Part shown: piece after piece, positions 8,857-17,377 of the stretch
How the letters are laid out: each line of letters begins with the position of its first letter
Numbering within the stretch: the first letter of the stretch is position 1
Source of the DNA: Corynebacterium halotolerans
GTDB taxonomy: Bacteria > Actinomycetota > Actinomycetes > Mycobacteriales > Mycobacteriaceae
Assembly (NCBI RefSeq): GCF_001056295.1
Contig: NZ_JVMD01000006.1
Location: 232 to 64,231 of the forward strand
Length of the DNA stretch: 64,000 bases
Reading direction: 5' to 3'
Notes under the pieces: model-generated
The model's database searches: none
What the model saw: the letters and a program-made list of their open reading frames with translations, nothing else
Told to the model about the DNA's origin: nothing
Position numbers and translations under genes: made by a program

Positions 8857-9471
8857 ATGGCGCTGGTGATGAGGCTGAACCCGACGGCGGTGTTCTCCGA
8901 CCGCACGGCGGCGTGGCTGCACGGGTTCCGGCAGTCGCCGCCCGCCGAGCTCGATGTGATCGTGCCCCGCAGCGTCGTCCGGCTCCAGGGCGCCGTGGTT
9001 CACCGGCGAATGCCCTCCACGACGACGGGCGTGCTCGTCCACGGTTGGCGCGCGACCGGCGCCGCGCGGACGTTGGCCGATCTCATGGCCCCTTCGCAGT
9101 GGGGCGCGGAACTGGTGGCGATGGTCGTCGACAAGCAGATGCCCGATGTGGCGAGCCGCGCGGCTCTGCTGGAGGAAGCCCGGGCCCTGGCGCACCCGCG
9201 GGCGTCGGAGCTGGTCGCGCTGCTGTCGTGGGTGCCGGAGGGCGCGAGATCGAACGTCGAGCGACGGCTGGCGCGGGCGCTGGAGCGGCTGGGCGTGATC
9301 GTCGTGCTCGATTACCGGATCGGGCCGTACCGCTTCGACCTTGTGCACGAGGGCGGGCGGCGCGCCGAAACCGACTGGGACCGGCTGCCCTGCTGGGAGC
9401 TTTACGACGACCTCGAGTGGCGCGCCGGTGAATCCGCCGCCCGGGAGTTCGGGCTGTTCGAGGGTGAGTGA
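8857..9471 (+). CDS. DUF559/AbiEi-antitoxin-like protein, probably C-terminally degraded
   Basis: This 204-residue protein resembles actinobacterial proteins that join an AbiEi-like middle region to a C-terminal DUF559 endonuclease-like domain. The pattern includes FSDRTAAWLHG, AVVHRRMPST and the RTLADLM block, then SNVERRLARALERLGVIVVLDYRIGPYRFDLV, where the nuclease-like domain begins. The core after the first aspartate is replaced by a short tail ending DDLEWRAGES, so the expected remaining acidic residues and about 70 residues appear to be lost. The start is chosen because GGGGGGAA sits six bases upstream. The gene follows a 15-bp repeat array. Function is unknown, and it may be a remnant. 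Confidence 0.6.
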   Translation: MALVMRLNPTAVFSDRTAAWLHGFRQSPPAELDVIVPRSVVRLQGAVVHRRMPSTTTGVLVHGWRATGAARTLADLMAPSQWGAELVAMVVDKQMPDVASRAALLEEARALAHPRASELVALLSWVPEGARSNVERRLARALERLGVIVVLDYRIGPYRFDLVHEGGRRAETDWDRLPCWELYDDLEWRAGESAAREFGLFEGE

Positions 9472-9666
9472 GGGGTGCGGGCTGCGGCTCTCTTCGGGGT
9501 GGAGTCCCTTGGGGTGGGAGCAATGGTCGGGTTGGTGGTTGTTGCGGTGCCGGGGCGCACGGCCGGGCGCGCCCGCGACCGGGAGTGGCCGGGCGAAGAC
9601 CGCGGAAACCGGCGGGCCGACCGTCCAACGCGGCGGCGTGGCTGTAAACTCGGGTGAAACCTCGAT

Positions 9667-9697
9667 CTGCACTGACCAGTCTGACCATTCGGTGCAG
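9667..9697. promoter_or_regulatory. Dyad upstream of the TetR gene
   Basis: CTGCAC (9667-9672) and GTGCAG (9692-9697) flank TGACCATTCGGTGC, a TGACC-N4-GGT half-site arrangement. It lies 50 bp before the regulator start and could be an autoregulatory operator. This is inference from symmetry only. Confidence 0.3.
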
Positions 9698-9746
9698 TCG
9701 CCGTGCAGGCGGCGAGGGGCACGACGAGGACGATGCGAAGGGACGG

Positions 9747-10385
9747 GTGCACGACGTGGCGGATGCGACGACCGGCAAGACGACGCGGGGTGGCAAGGCC
9801 ACGTCGCGGCGCCGAAACCGGCCGAGCCCCCGCGACCGGCTGCTGACCTCCGCCACGGAGCTGTTCACCAACGAGGGCATCCGCGTCATCGGCATCGACC
9901 GCGTGCTGCGCGAGGCCGACGTGGCCAAGGCCAGCCTGTATTCGCTGTTCGGGTCGAAGGACAAGCTGGTCATCGCGTACCTCGAGGACCTCGACCAGAA
10001 GTGGCGCGCCGCCTGGAACGCCCGCGCGGAATCGCTGGACACGCCCGAGGAGAAGATCCTCGCGTTCTTCGATCAGTGCATCGCCGAGCAACCCGGCATC
10101 GATTTCCGCGGCTCGCACTTCCAGAACGCCGCCTCCGAATACCCGAACCCGGCGACGGAATCGGAGGAGGAGATCCGCGCGACCGTCGTGGCCCACCGCA
10201 CCTGGCTGTGGGACACGCTGCGCGCGCTGCTGGGCGAGAAGGAATGCAACCAGGCGTCGCTGCACGCGAACATGCTGATGCTCTACCTCGACGGCGGGCT
10301 GGCCGGCGCGAAGATGTCCAAGGACCTCACGCCGCTGCAGACCGCCCGCGATCTCGCCCGCGACCTGGTCTACGCCGAGCACTGA
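9747..10385 (+). CDS. TetR/AcrR family transcriptional regulator
   Basis: This is a one-component repressor of about 212 residues. The helix-turn-helix region reads GIDRVLREADVAKASLYSLF at about 50-70, after the typical RDRLLTSATELFTNEGI helix. The remainder is an alpha-helical ligand-binding domain. The start is a GTG just after GAAGGGA. A second GTG nine bases later is equally possible and would give better ribosome-binding-site spacing. The N-terminus is Lys/Arg/Thr-rich. It converges with the YidC paralogue, and no obvious target operon sits beside it. The ligand is unknown. Confidence 0.85.
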   Translation: MHDVADATTGKTTRGGKATSRRRNRPSPRDRLLTSATELFTNEGIRVIGIDRVLREADVAKASLYSLFGSKDKLVIAYLEDLDQKWRAAWNARAESLDTPEEKILAFFDQCIAEQPGIDFRGSHFQNAASEYPNPATESEEEIRATVVAHRTWLWDTLRALLGEKECNQASLHANMLMLYLDGGLAGAKMSKDLTPLQTARDLARDLVYAEH

Positions 10386-10399
10386 CGCTGAGCCGGCAG

Positions 10400-10415
10400 C
10401 TGAGCCCCCGCTCAG
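10400..10415 (+). terminator. Small hairpin between convergent genes
   Basis: CTGAGC (10400-10405) and GCTCAG (10410-10415) form a 6-bp stem followed by TTTC, between the TetR gene and the convergent insertase gene. It is a weak candidate. Confidence 0.35.
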
Positions 10416-10417
10416 TT

Positions 10418-11788
10418 TCAGCCGTCCAACCCGGCGTTCTTCGCGGCCCTGGCCGCTGCCCTCGCCTTGAGCCGCGCGGCCGCCTTCGCCCGCTTCGTCT
10501 CGGCGCGCTTCTTGTCCTGCGCATCCTTCGCCAGCACCATCCGCACGACGACTTTCCCCAGCTTGCCGACGATCCGCTCGTCCTCCTGGGTGGCCGGCTC
10601 CGGGAGGGGCGCGGTCCGTCGCCAAGCGTCGTTGACTCGCGTCGGGCGGTCCATGCTGGGCAGGTCGCCCTGGGACTCGGTGCGCAGCAGGCGGGCGAGT
10701 TGCCGCGTCTGGTGGATCTTGACCTTCTGCGCCATCTGCCTGTCGGTCATCGCCTTCGCCGCGGCCTCGCGTTCCGCGAGGAAGGTGCGGTGGGCGTCCC
10801 ACAGTTCCTCGCGCCGGCGCGGGTGGCGGATGGTCCCGGCCACCGCGCGCCAACGGGAGGCCCGTGCTTCACGACGATTGCGCCGCCGATTCTTCCGCTG
10901 CTGCCGCCGCGCATCCCGCGATTGATCCCGGAGGGCCTTGAATTCCGGCGTGAGGGGATGCCGGCGCTCGAGGATGATGGTGATGATTGCGTTTTGGCTC
11001 ATGGTCCACAGGTTGTTGCAGACCCAATAGACGACGATCGCCAGCGGCGCCGGGCCGAAAAAGCCGAAGAACAGCGGGAACGACACGGCGAAGAAGGTCA
11101 TGAAGACCAGGTATTTGTAGGTGCCGCGCATGAAGCGCGAACCGTGGTCGAGTGTGCGCCGCAGTCGATTGACGGAAATCGCCATGTTGATGCCCGTGAA
11201 TGCGGCCGCCGCGAAAATGAGCGGGGTGGCGACGGAGAGGACATCGGAAAAAGTCGTGCCCAGTTCGGCCAATTGCGGCTGCGGCATCGCGGGATATGCG
11301 GGCAGGGGAACGCCCGAGAATGTCGCGGAGGCGAATCCGCGAACCTCATCGCCGCTGAGCAGGCCCACCCTTTCGGTCACGTGCGACGACCCGTGCGCGC
11401 CGACGGCGGCCATGTGCCGGAGCATGCGGTACAGCCCGATGAACACCGGGATCTGCACCAGCGGGGGGATCAGCCCCGTCCACACGTTGATGCCGTGCTG
11501 CTTCCGCAGCTCCTGCGCCGCCCATTTCTCGTACTTCGCGGCGTTCGGGTCGATGCTGCGCGCGTACTTCAGCCGGATCGCGGCGAACTTGGGCCGCAGG
11601 TTGACCGTCTTCCGGCCCATCACCAACTGCTTGTACGCGATGGGCAGCAGGGCCGTGCGCACCGTGATCAGCAGCAGGACCACCGACGCGGTCCAGGCCG
11701 TGGACGCGGAAACGCCCGGCACCGCCGAAATGACGAGGTGCCAGGCTTTGAGGATCCCCGAAATGACGAAGACCAGGGGTGCCAGCAA
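10418..11788 (-). CDS. YidC/Oxa1-type membrane protein insertase paralogue
   Basis: This 456-residue membrane insertase inserts proteins into the cytoplasmic membrane. The Oxa1 core is at about 30-275. It shows VVLLLITVRTALLPIAYKQ with a conserved arginine in the first core segment, then PPLVQIPVFIGLYRML, and PLAIVVYWVCNNLWTMSQ at the end. The last 180 residues are extremely Arg/Lys-rich and cytoplasmic, probably ribosome-contacting. No lipoprotein signal is visible, and the gene lacks the usual rnpA/jag neighbours, so it is likely a second copy rather than the housekeeping yidC. The start is TTG, with AAGGGG ten bases upstream; no in-frame ATG precedes it. Confidence 0.85.
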   Translation of the reverse strand: MLAPLVFVISGILKAWHLVISAVPGVSASTAWTASVVLLLITVRTALLPIAYKQLVMGRKTVNLRPKFAAIRLKYARSIDPNAAKYEKWAAQELRKQHGINVWTGLIPPLVQIPVFIGLYRMLRHMAAVGAHGSSHVTERVGLLSGDEVRGFASATFSGVPLPAYPAMPQPQLAELGTTFSDVLSVATPLIFAAAAFTGINMAISVNRLRRTLDHGSRFMRGTYKYLVFMTFFAVSFPLFFGFFGPAPLAIVVYWVCNNLWTMSQNAIITIILERRHPLTPEFKALRDQSRDARRQQRKNRRRNRREARASRWRAVAGTIRHPRRREELWDAHRTFLAEREAAAKAMTDRQMAQKVKIHQTRQLARLLRTESQGDLPSMDRPTRVNDAWRRTAPLPEPATQEDERIVGKLGKVVVRMVLAKDAQDKKRAETKRAKAAARLKARAAARAAKNAGLDG

Positions 11789-12001
11789 CGGGACCCATCC
11801 CCTTTCGGGCGCCCGGAACCCGCGGGGCCGGCCCGGGAGCGCCCGGTACCGTCACGCGGGACGATGTCGAATAGTTGCCTGCGGGCCCGTTCCGCTGCGC
11901 CGTCGCCGGACATCGGGCGGGCGCCCGCACGGGCTCCCGGGACCGGCGCTCGGCTCGGCTCCGGGGCTCGCGCATCCGATTCTAGGAGTGCGGGGCCTCT
12001 T

Positions 12002-12355
12002 CTAGGAGTGCGAGGCCTCGTACTCGTCGATGATCGCCTTCGGCAGTGCGCCGCGGTCGGCGACGTCCATGCCGCGGTCCTTCGCCCACTGGCGGATGAT
12101 GCGGTTGCGCTCGCGCTGCTTCGTGGAATTCGGGTTGCCGCCGCGCCGGGCGCGGGTGGCCGGCGCCGAATCGTCGGCATGGGCCTTATCCACGTACGGG
12201 CGGATCATTTCGTCGAACTTCTCCGCATTGTCTGCGGAAAGGTCCAGGTAGTAATTGCGGCCCTGGTAGCCGAAACGCACGACCTTGACCTCTTCCGCGT
12301 CCAGCGCGGTGCCGTCTAGATCGTCGATGTACTGGATTACTTCTTTGCGCGCCAT
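12002..12355 (-). CDS. lsr2: Lsr2-family nucleoid-associated protein
   Basis: This 117-residue H-NS-like protein would bind and silence AT-rich, often foreign, DNA. Corynebacterial CgpS is of this type. The N-terminal dimerisation half starts ARKEVIQYIDDLDGT. The C-terminal DNA-binding half has the helix RNRIIRQWAKDRG, then VADRGALPKAIIDEYE. The family's minor-groove hook RGR is here RGA (101-103), so the second arginine is missing, which is unusual. A basic linker at 68-72 (RARRG) separates the halves. AGGGAAG precedes the chosen ATG. The promoter region is distinctly AT-rich, as expected if the gene is autoregulated. It is transcribed alone. Confidence 0.9.
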   Translation of the reverse strand: MARKEVIQYIDDLDGTALDAEEVKVVRFGYQGRNYYLDLSADNAEKFDEMIRPYVDKAHADDSAPATRARRGGNPNSTKQRERNRIIRQWAKDRGMDVADRGALPKAIIDEYEASHS

Positions 12356-12439
12356 GTCTTCCCTATCTGTGGTGGGTGGCATCGGCGCCGTCACGTGCAC
12401 CGTCATGCCTTCTCTGGTGTGATCTCGGTCTTGCATCGA

Positions 12440-12447
12440 ATTGTATA
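12440..12447 (-). promoter_or_regulatory. Probable -10 region of lsr2
   Basis: On the minus strand TATACAAT lies about 85 bases before the lsr2 start, inside an AT-rich stretch (about 12430-12550) that contrasts with the GC-rich surroundings. TTGAAG about 20 bases upstream could be the -35 box. The rest of 12356-12640 holds no recognisable gene. Confidence 0.5.
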
Positions 12448-12639
12448 CGGATTTAATGGTCGGGCGCTTCAATTGCGGCGAATCTCGGTGAATTCTCAGT
12501 CGATTCGGATTCCGCATAGGCGTCGAGAAGCAAAAGTACTATGCGGCGGGTTAAACGAAATGTGCGGACGGTCCGCAAAGTCGCGTGGAATTCGTCACAT
12601 CGCGGAGTTCGCCGCCGGAGTGAGCCCGGGAAGCCACGC

Positions 12640-12680
12640 AAAACGGCCCCGGGCGCCACTGGTGGGCGTCCGGGGCCGTC
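12640..12680 (-). terminator. Terminator of phoD
   Basis: A 17-bp imperfect stem (12643-12679) has outer arms ACGGCCCCGG and CCGGGGCCGT and is followed on the minus strand by TTTTG. It lies just downstream of the phosphatase stop. Confidence 0.85.
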
Positions 12681-12717
12681 GGTCGGTCGGCCGGAGCCGG
12701 GACCGGGAAGAGGGCGC

Positions 12718-14430
12718 CTACGCGGGCGACACGCCCTCGCCGCGGCGCACCCGGTACCGCGCGGCGGTGTGCAGCGGGCGGTTGGGCACGGTCTTGTCGT
12801 CGACGAAGCGGTACTCGGCCACGATCTCATCGGCGCGGACATGGACGCTGACGTAGCCGTGGTTATCGAACTCCACCCACTTCACGTGGCGGTTTGCCGT
12901 GGACAGCGCCTGCTCGGCGGCGAGCGAAACGGGGTTGCGCGGCGGCAACTTCACGATGTCGTCGATGTTCGGCGAGCTGACGGACGTGCACACGATCTCC
13001 GCGGCGGCGACGCCGTCGGCGGGGTAGCGGCCGGGCGCCACCGGCACGTCGCAGGCCCACGAGGAGTGGATGTCGCCGGTCAGGAACACGACGTTGTCGA
13101 GCCCCTGCTCGGACATGATCTGGATCAGGCGGCGGCGCTCATGGGCGTAGCCGTCCCACTGGTCGGAGTTGTAGGGGATGCCCTCCTGCGGCAGGCCCAT
13201 CAGCTCGGTGATCGCGCCGGAGGTCTGCGGGTCCAGCGGCGGGATGAGCACCGGGGTGAACATCACGGAATTGCCGACCAGGTTCCACGACGCCGACGAC
13301 GTCGACCACCGGTTGTGCAGGAACTTCATCTGCTCGGAGCCGAGCATCGTGCGGTTCTCGTCGTCGGTGTCGCGGGCGTTGACGAACTCGGGGGCCTTGT
13401 CGCGGTAGGTGCGCAGGTCGAGCATCGTGATGTCCGCCAGGGTGCCGTAGGCGAAGGCGCGGTAGAGGTGGCCGCCCTGGGACAGCGGGGTGGCGCGCAC
13501 GGGCAGCCACTCCAGGTACGCCTGGTAGGCGGCGTCGCGGCGGGCGGCGTAGTCGCCTTCGCTTTCGGGGGAGTGATTGTCGGCGCCGGTGGCGTGGGCG
13601 TCGTCGGCGATTTCGTGGTCGTCCCAGGTCACCAGCCACGGCTTGGCGGCGTGGGCGGCCTGCAGGTCGGCGTCGGTGCGGTAGTGGCCGTAGCGGCGGC
13701 GGTAGTCGGACAGCGAGATGATCTCGTGCGCCGGCTCATGGTTGCGGATGGCGCCGTCCTTGGCCGCGTATTCGCCGCTGGCGTACTCGTACAGGTAGTC
13801 GCCGACGCACATGATGACGTCGACGTCCGGGTTGTCCGCCATGTCGCGGTAGGCGGAGAAGTAGCCCGCCTCCCAGTTGGCGCAGGAGGTCAGCGCGATG
13901 CCGAGTTTGTCGGGCGTCGTCGAGGCGGCCGGGGCGGTGCGCGTGCGGCCGACGGGGGAGACCTGGCCGGCGTACTCGCCGTCGGCGACGGTGAAGCGGT
14001 AGCAGTACCGGGTGTCGGGCCGCAGGCCGGTGGCGTCGAGCTTGACGGTGTTGTCGTTGTCCGGGGAGGCGGTGGTCTCGCCGGACAGGACGATCTCGGA
14101 GAAGGAGTCGTCGGTGGCCACCTCGCAGAGCAGCTTGACGACGGTGCCGGCGCCGGAACCGGGGATGTCGTCCGGGTTGGAGGTGGCGCGGGTCCACAGG
14201 AGGACGGAGTCGGGCAGCGGATCGCCGGATGCGACGCCGTGCTGGAAGACGGCGTGGCCGCCGGCGTCGACGGCCTGCTGCGCGGCTTCCTGGGCCGCGG
14301 CGGTGAAGCGGCCGGCGAGGCTCGACGTGCCGACGAGGGCGGCGGTGGCCGCACCGGCCTTGAGGACGGTGCGGCGGGATGGCGTCGGCGACGAGGGGGA
14401 GGAGCCCGAGGCGAAAGTCATGCTGTACAT
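12718..14430 (-). CDS. phoD: Tat-exported PhoD-type alkaline phosphatase
   Basis: This 570-residue secreted phosphodiesterase/alkaline phosphatase of the PhoD family releases phosphate from esters outside the cell. The twin-arginine signal SRRTVLKAGAATAALVG is at 18-34. The N-terminal fibronectin-like domain carries GVASGDPLPDSVLLWTR. The metallophosphatase core shows LTSCANWEAGYF, MCVGDYLYEY, TWDDHEIADD and LTGDIHSSW, the expected metal ligands. The ATG at 14430 follows TACTGG by nine bases; an ATG nine bases further in is the alternative. Several TTCAC/TTCAT elements lie upstream (14471-14533) and might be PhoR-type sites, which is weak inference. Confidence 0.92.
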   Translation of the reverse strand: MYSMTFASGSSPSSPTPSRRTVLKAGAATAALVGTSSLAGRFTAAAQEAAQQAVDAGGHAVFQHGVASGDPLPDSVLLWTRATSNPDDIPGSGAGTVVKLLCEVATDDSFSEIVLSGETTASPDNDNTVKLDATGLRPDTRYCYRFTVADGEYAGQVSPVGRTRTAPAASTTPDKLGIALTSCANWEAGYFSAYRDMADNPDVDVIMCVGDYLYEYASGEYAAKDGAIRNHEPAHEIISLSDYRRRYGHYRTDADLQAAHAAKPWLVTWDDHEIADDAHATGADNHSPESEGDYAARRDAAYQAYLEWLPVRATPLSQGGHLYRAFAYGTLADITMLDLRTYRDKAPEFVNARDTDDENRTMLGSEQMKFLHNRWSTSSASWNLVGNSVMFTPVLIPPLDPQTSGAITELMGLPQEGIPYNSDQWDGYAHERRRLIQIMSEQGLDNVVFLTGDIHSSWACDVPVAPGRYPADGVAAAEIVCTSVSSPNIDDIVKLPPRNPVSLAAEQALSTANRHVKWVEFDNHGYVSVHVRADEIVAEYRFVDDKTVPNRPLHTAARYRVRRGEGVSPA

Positions 14431-14581
14431 GACACTTGGCCAGTACCTGTATCGCCAATTCGAGGCGGCGACAGTTCACCCCGATGAGGGGGGAATTAAC
14501 GAAAGGTTCATTTTTCGGTCATTCACGGTTCCCGGAGCCGAGGCCCCGCGTTCGCTGCGTTCACGTGCGGGGACCGGGCAT

Positions 14582-14624
14582 GAAAAAGCCGGCCGGCCCA
14601 CCCGGGAAGGGCGGTCCGGCCGGC
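14582..14624 (-). terminator. Terminator of the DUF6474 gene
   Basis: GCCGGCCGG and CCGGCCGGC form the outer part of a long stem (14588-14624), followed on the minus strand by CTTTTTC. It lies ten bases beyond the stop codon. Confidence 0.85.
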
Positions 14625-14634
14625 GATGGCGCGT

Positions 14635-15387
14635 CTAGGCGGTCAGGCCCATCTTGGCCATGATCTCGGAATCGATGCCGTCGAGCTCCGCGGAGATGGA
14701 CATGTGCGCGCGGCGGCGCTGATCCGGCGTCATGTGCTCGGCCGTCTCGATGGCGTCGACGAGCAAGTCCAGGCGGTTGCGGGCGTCCTTGACGAAGCCC
14801 ATCGTGCCCGACGCCTTCGACTTCTCCAGGCGGTCCAGCGAACCGTGGATGCCCTCGATGCGGGCGCGCAGCGGGGCGCCGTAACCGTGGTGGCGGGCCA
14901 CTGCGTCGCCGGTCACGCCGAAGCGGCGGGCGGAGGCGTCCTGGCCGCGGTTCTGCGCGAACGTCAGCAGCCGGTAGCCGAGCGGCAGGGCCACGGGCAG
15001 CAGCAGGCGGGCGGCGCCGACCCAGCCCTTCGCCTTGTCGGAGGTGACGCCGCGGCTGCGCTGCTGCTGGAGGATCTTCTCCGCCATGCGCGTCTGGTGC
15101 TTGTGCTTGGCCTTGAGGGCCTTCTTCTCGTCCTTCCACCCGGCCTTGCGGATCTTCTCGGCCCGCTTGGTGGCGCGCTTGTCCAGCTTCCGGTCGCGCT
15201 TGGCTTCCTTCTTGGCGGCCCTCGAATCGCGCTTGCGCTCGACCTCGGCGGCCTTGAGGCCATCGCGGTACGCCTTGTCCTTCAGCTTCGCCTCGTGCTT
15301 CGCGTCTTCCTTCGCCTTGGCCTTCGCGGCCTTCAGCTTCAGTTTCGTTTCGCGGCGGCGGTCGCGGTAGTCGCCCAAGAAGCTCAT
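14635..15387 (-). CDS. DUF6474 family basic coiled-coil protein
   Basis: This is a 250-residue protein of unknown function, apparently the corynebacterial DUF6474 family. The first half (about 5-120) is a highly charged Lys/Arg/Glu/Ala helix, probably coiled coil. A hydrophobic stretch VGAARLLLPVALPLGYRLLTF follows, which may be a membrane-associated helix. The C-terminal third is helical with MTPDQRRRAHMSISAELD. The start MSFLGDYRDRR is chosen because AGGGATTCC lies just before it. It is divergent from the RecB-like nuclease gene. No enzymatic motif is visible. Confidence 0.72.
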   Translation of the reverse strand: MSFLGDYRDRRRETKLKLKAAKAKAKEDAKHEAKLKDKAYRDGLKAAEVERKRDSRAAKKEAKRDRKLDKRATKRAEKIRKAGWKDEKKALKAKHKHQTRMAEKILQQQRSRGVTSDKAKGWVGAARLLLPVALPLGYRLLTFAQNRGQDASARRFGVTGDAVARHHGYGAPLRARIEGIHGSLDRLEKSKASGTMGFVKDARNRLDLLVDAIETAEHMTPDQRRRAHMSISAELDGIDSEIMAKMGLTA

Positions 15388-15517
15388 GGAATCCCTAATC
15401 TGCGGTCGGAGTCTTCGTTCGTTTCGTCGATCGAGCTGCGCCGCGGCGCGGGCCGCGGATCGTGGTCTCGTAACCAGATTAACCCCGGTTCCGGCCGGGC
15501 GATACTCTGGTTGCATC

Positions 15518-17377
15518 GTGAACACCGAGGATACCGTCCCGCAGCCGGTGACCGGGCCCGATTTGGTCGGATGCCGGTATCGGCTGGTCCGCGATCGTCT
15601 GGCCGGGCCGCGGCGCCCGGGGGAGCCGGAATCGGCGCGGCGGCGCGCGGAGTTGGGCGCGCATCACCGCGCGTCGGTGATCGCCGCGCTGCCCGATCCG
15701 ACGGTCATCGAGCCGGGGCCCGACGCCGATCTGGACACGCTGGAGGCCATCGCCGCCGGGGCGGACCTCATCGTCGGCGGCGTGCTCGGCCACACGCGGC
15801 CGCCGGGGGACCGCGCCTTCTCCGGCATCGCGGAGGAGTCCCGCCCCGACCTGCTGGTCCGCCTCGGCGACGGCTATCTGCCGGTGCTCATCGCCGCGCA
15901 CAAGCTGCTGGAGCCGCGCCGCCGCCGCACGGAGGCGGCCCGCATCCTCCCCGTCGCCCGCCTGGGCCGCCCGGGGGTGCTGGGCCGGACGCTGCGCGAG
16001 GGCATCGTGGCGGACGAGGCGTTGAAGCTGCGCCACAACGCCGCCGACGCCGTGCGCCTGGGCCAGGCCGCCGCGCTGCTGCACCGGCTCGGCGCCTCGT
16101 ACGGGCTGGTCGGGGGCATCGGCGCCGACCCGACGCGGGTGGTCGTCGCCGACGAGGGCCCGCGGGTGGCCGCGTACCGCACTGCTTTGCGACGCGCACG
16201 GGCAGCCATCCACGCCGTGGAACGACACGAAGCCCGGGGCCGGGAGCACATGCCCGGTGCGGGCGGGGGAGCGTCGTCAAGCGAAAATGGCCCGCCGCCG
16301 GCGCCGAAGGTCGACGGAATCGAATGGCGCGTCGGCGAATGGCCGCTGGCGCCGCGCAAGATCCGCGAATGCCGCGGCTGCCGCTGGCGTGAAGCGTGCG
16401 AGGACGAGCTGCGCGCCGCCGACGACATCTCGCTGCTGCTGCCGGGCAACCGCGGCGACGAGTACCGGCAGGCGGGGATCACCACCATCCGGCAGCTGGC
16501 GCGGGACGAAGGGGCCGGCGAGCACCGGCACCTGGCGCTGCTGTCGGTGTTCGGCGAGCCCGCCGCCCTGCGCGTGCGTGAGACGACGGCACCGCGCGCC
16601 GACGTGGAAATCGACGTCGACCTCGAGGCGTACCCCGGGCACGGCGCGTACCTGTGGGGCGCCTGGACCCCCGACGACGGCTACGTGCCGCACGTGACGT
16701 GGGCGCCGCCGGGTCCGGAGGGGCTCGGCGGCGAGGCGGAGGCGCGGAATTTCGCGCTGTTCTGGGACTGGCTCATGGCGCGCCGGGCCGCCGCGCACGC
16801 CGATGGGCGGACGTTCCGCGCCTACTGCTGGGCGGCGGAGGGCGAGAATCACTGGCTGCGGCATTCGGCCAAGCGATTCGCGGGCATGGAGTTCGTCGTG
16901 GAGGCCGACGCTCACGCGTCGGATTCCACCGGCCCGGCCCGCATCATCGCGGTGCCCGACGTCGCCGAGATCGAGCGCTTCATCTCCTCCGCGGAATGGG
17001 TCGACCTGTTCCGCGTGACCAAACGGCAGCTGATCAGCCCGGCGGGGCTGGGGCTGAAGGTCGTCGCGCCGTTGGCCGGGTTCACCTGGCGCGACGAAGA
17101 TGCCGACGGCGAGGCGTCGCTGTCCTTCTACCGCGACGCCGTCGGCATCGGCGCAGGTGACGCGGGCCAGTCCGGTGCGCCGGAGCCGCGCCCCGGCATG
17201 GACTCCGCCGCAGCCCGCGCGAAACTGCTGCGCTACAACGGGGACGACTGCCGGTCCACCGCCGTCGTGCGCGAATGGCTGGCCACCGGCCGCGCCACCC
17301 GCGAGATCCCCTACGTCGGCGATCTGGAGGACCGCGTCAGCGCTTCTTCCGGCCGAAAATCAGCGTCCCGCGGCTGA
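15518..17377 (+). CDS. TM0106-type RecB-like nuclease with RNase H-like domain
   Basis: This 619-residue protein resembles the TM0106 family of putative RecB-like nucleases. The N-terminal half has the RecB-type fold pattern ending in a four-cysteine-like cluster CRGCRWREAC near 285-294. The C-terminal half carries an RNase H-like exonuclease pattern, DVDLEAYPGHG near 366, and RYNGDDCRSTAVVREWL near 572-588. Between them a variable linker (GASSSENGPP) holds one copy of the repeated CGTCGYMAAGC motif; another copy lies about 90 bp earlier. The GTG start follows TACTCT by nine bases. The 3' end overlaps the convergent crotonase gene by 41 bp. A role in DNA repair is inferred. Confidence 0.78.
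   Translation: MNTEDTVPQPVTGPDLVGCRYRLVRDRLAGPRRPGEPESARRRAELGAHHRASVIAALPDPTVIEPGPDADLDTLEAIAAGADLIVGGVLGHTRPPGDRAFSGIAEESRPDLLVRLGDGYLPVLIAAHKLLEPRRRRTEAARILPVARLGRPGVLGRTLREGIVADEALKLRHNAADAVRLGQAAALLHRLGASYGLVGGIGADPTRVVVADEGPRVAAYRTALRRARAAIHAVERHEARGREHMPGAGGGASSSENGPPPAPKVDGIEWRVGEWPLAPRKIRECRGCRWREACEDELRAADDISLLLPGNRGDEYRQAGITTIRQLARDEGAGEHRHLALLSVFGEPAALRVRETTAPRADVEIDVDLEAYPGHGAYLWGAWTPDDGYVPHVTWAPPGPEGLGGEAEARNFALFWDWLMARRAAAHADGRTFRAYCWAAEGENHWLRHSAKRFAGMEFVVEADAHASDSTGPARIIAVPDVAEIERFISSAEWVDLFRVTKRQLISPAGLGLKVVAPLAGFTWRDEDADGEASLSFYRDAVGIGAGDAGQSGAPEPRPGMDSAAARAKLLRYNGDDCRSTAVVREWLATGRATREIPYVGDLEDRVSASSGRKSASRG

Noticed and set aside
10418..11788. Housekeeping yidC of the rpmH-rnpA locus
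   Set aside because: No rpmH, rnpA, jag or rsmG neighbours are present and the C-terminus is atypically long and basic, so it is called a paralogue.
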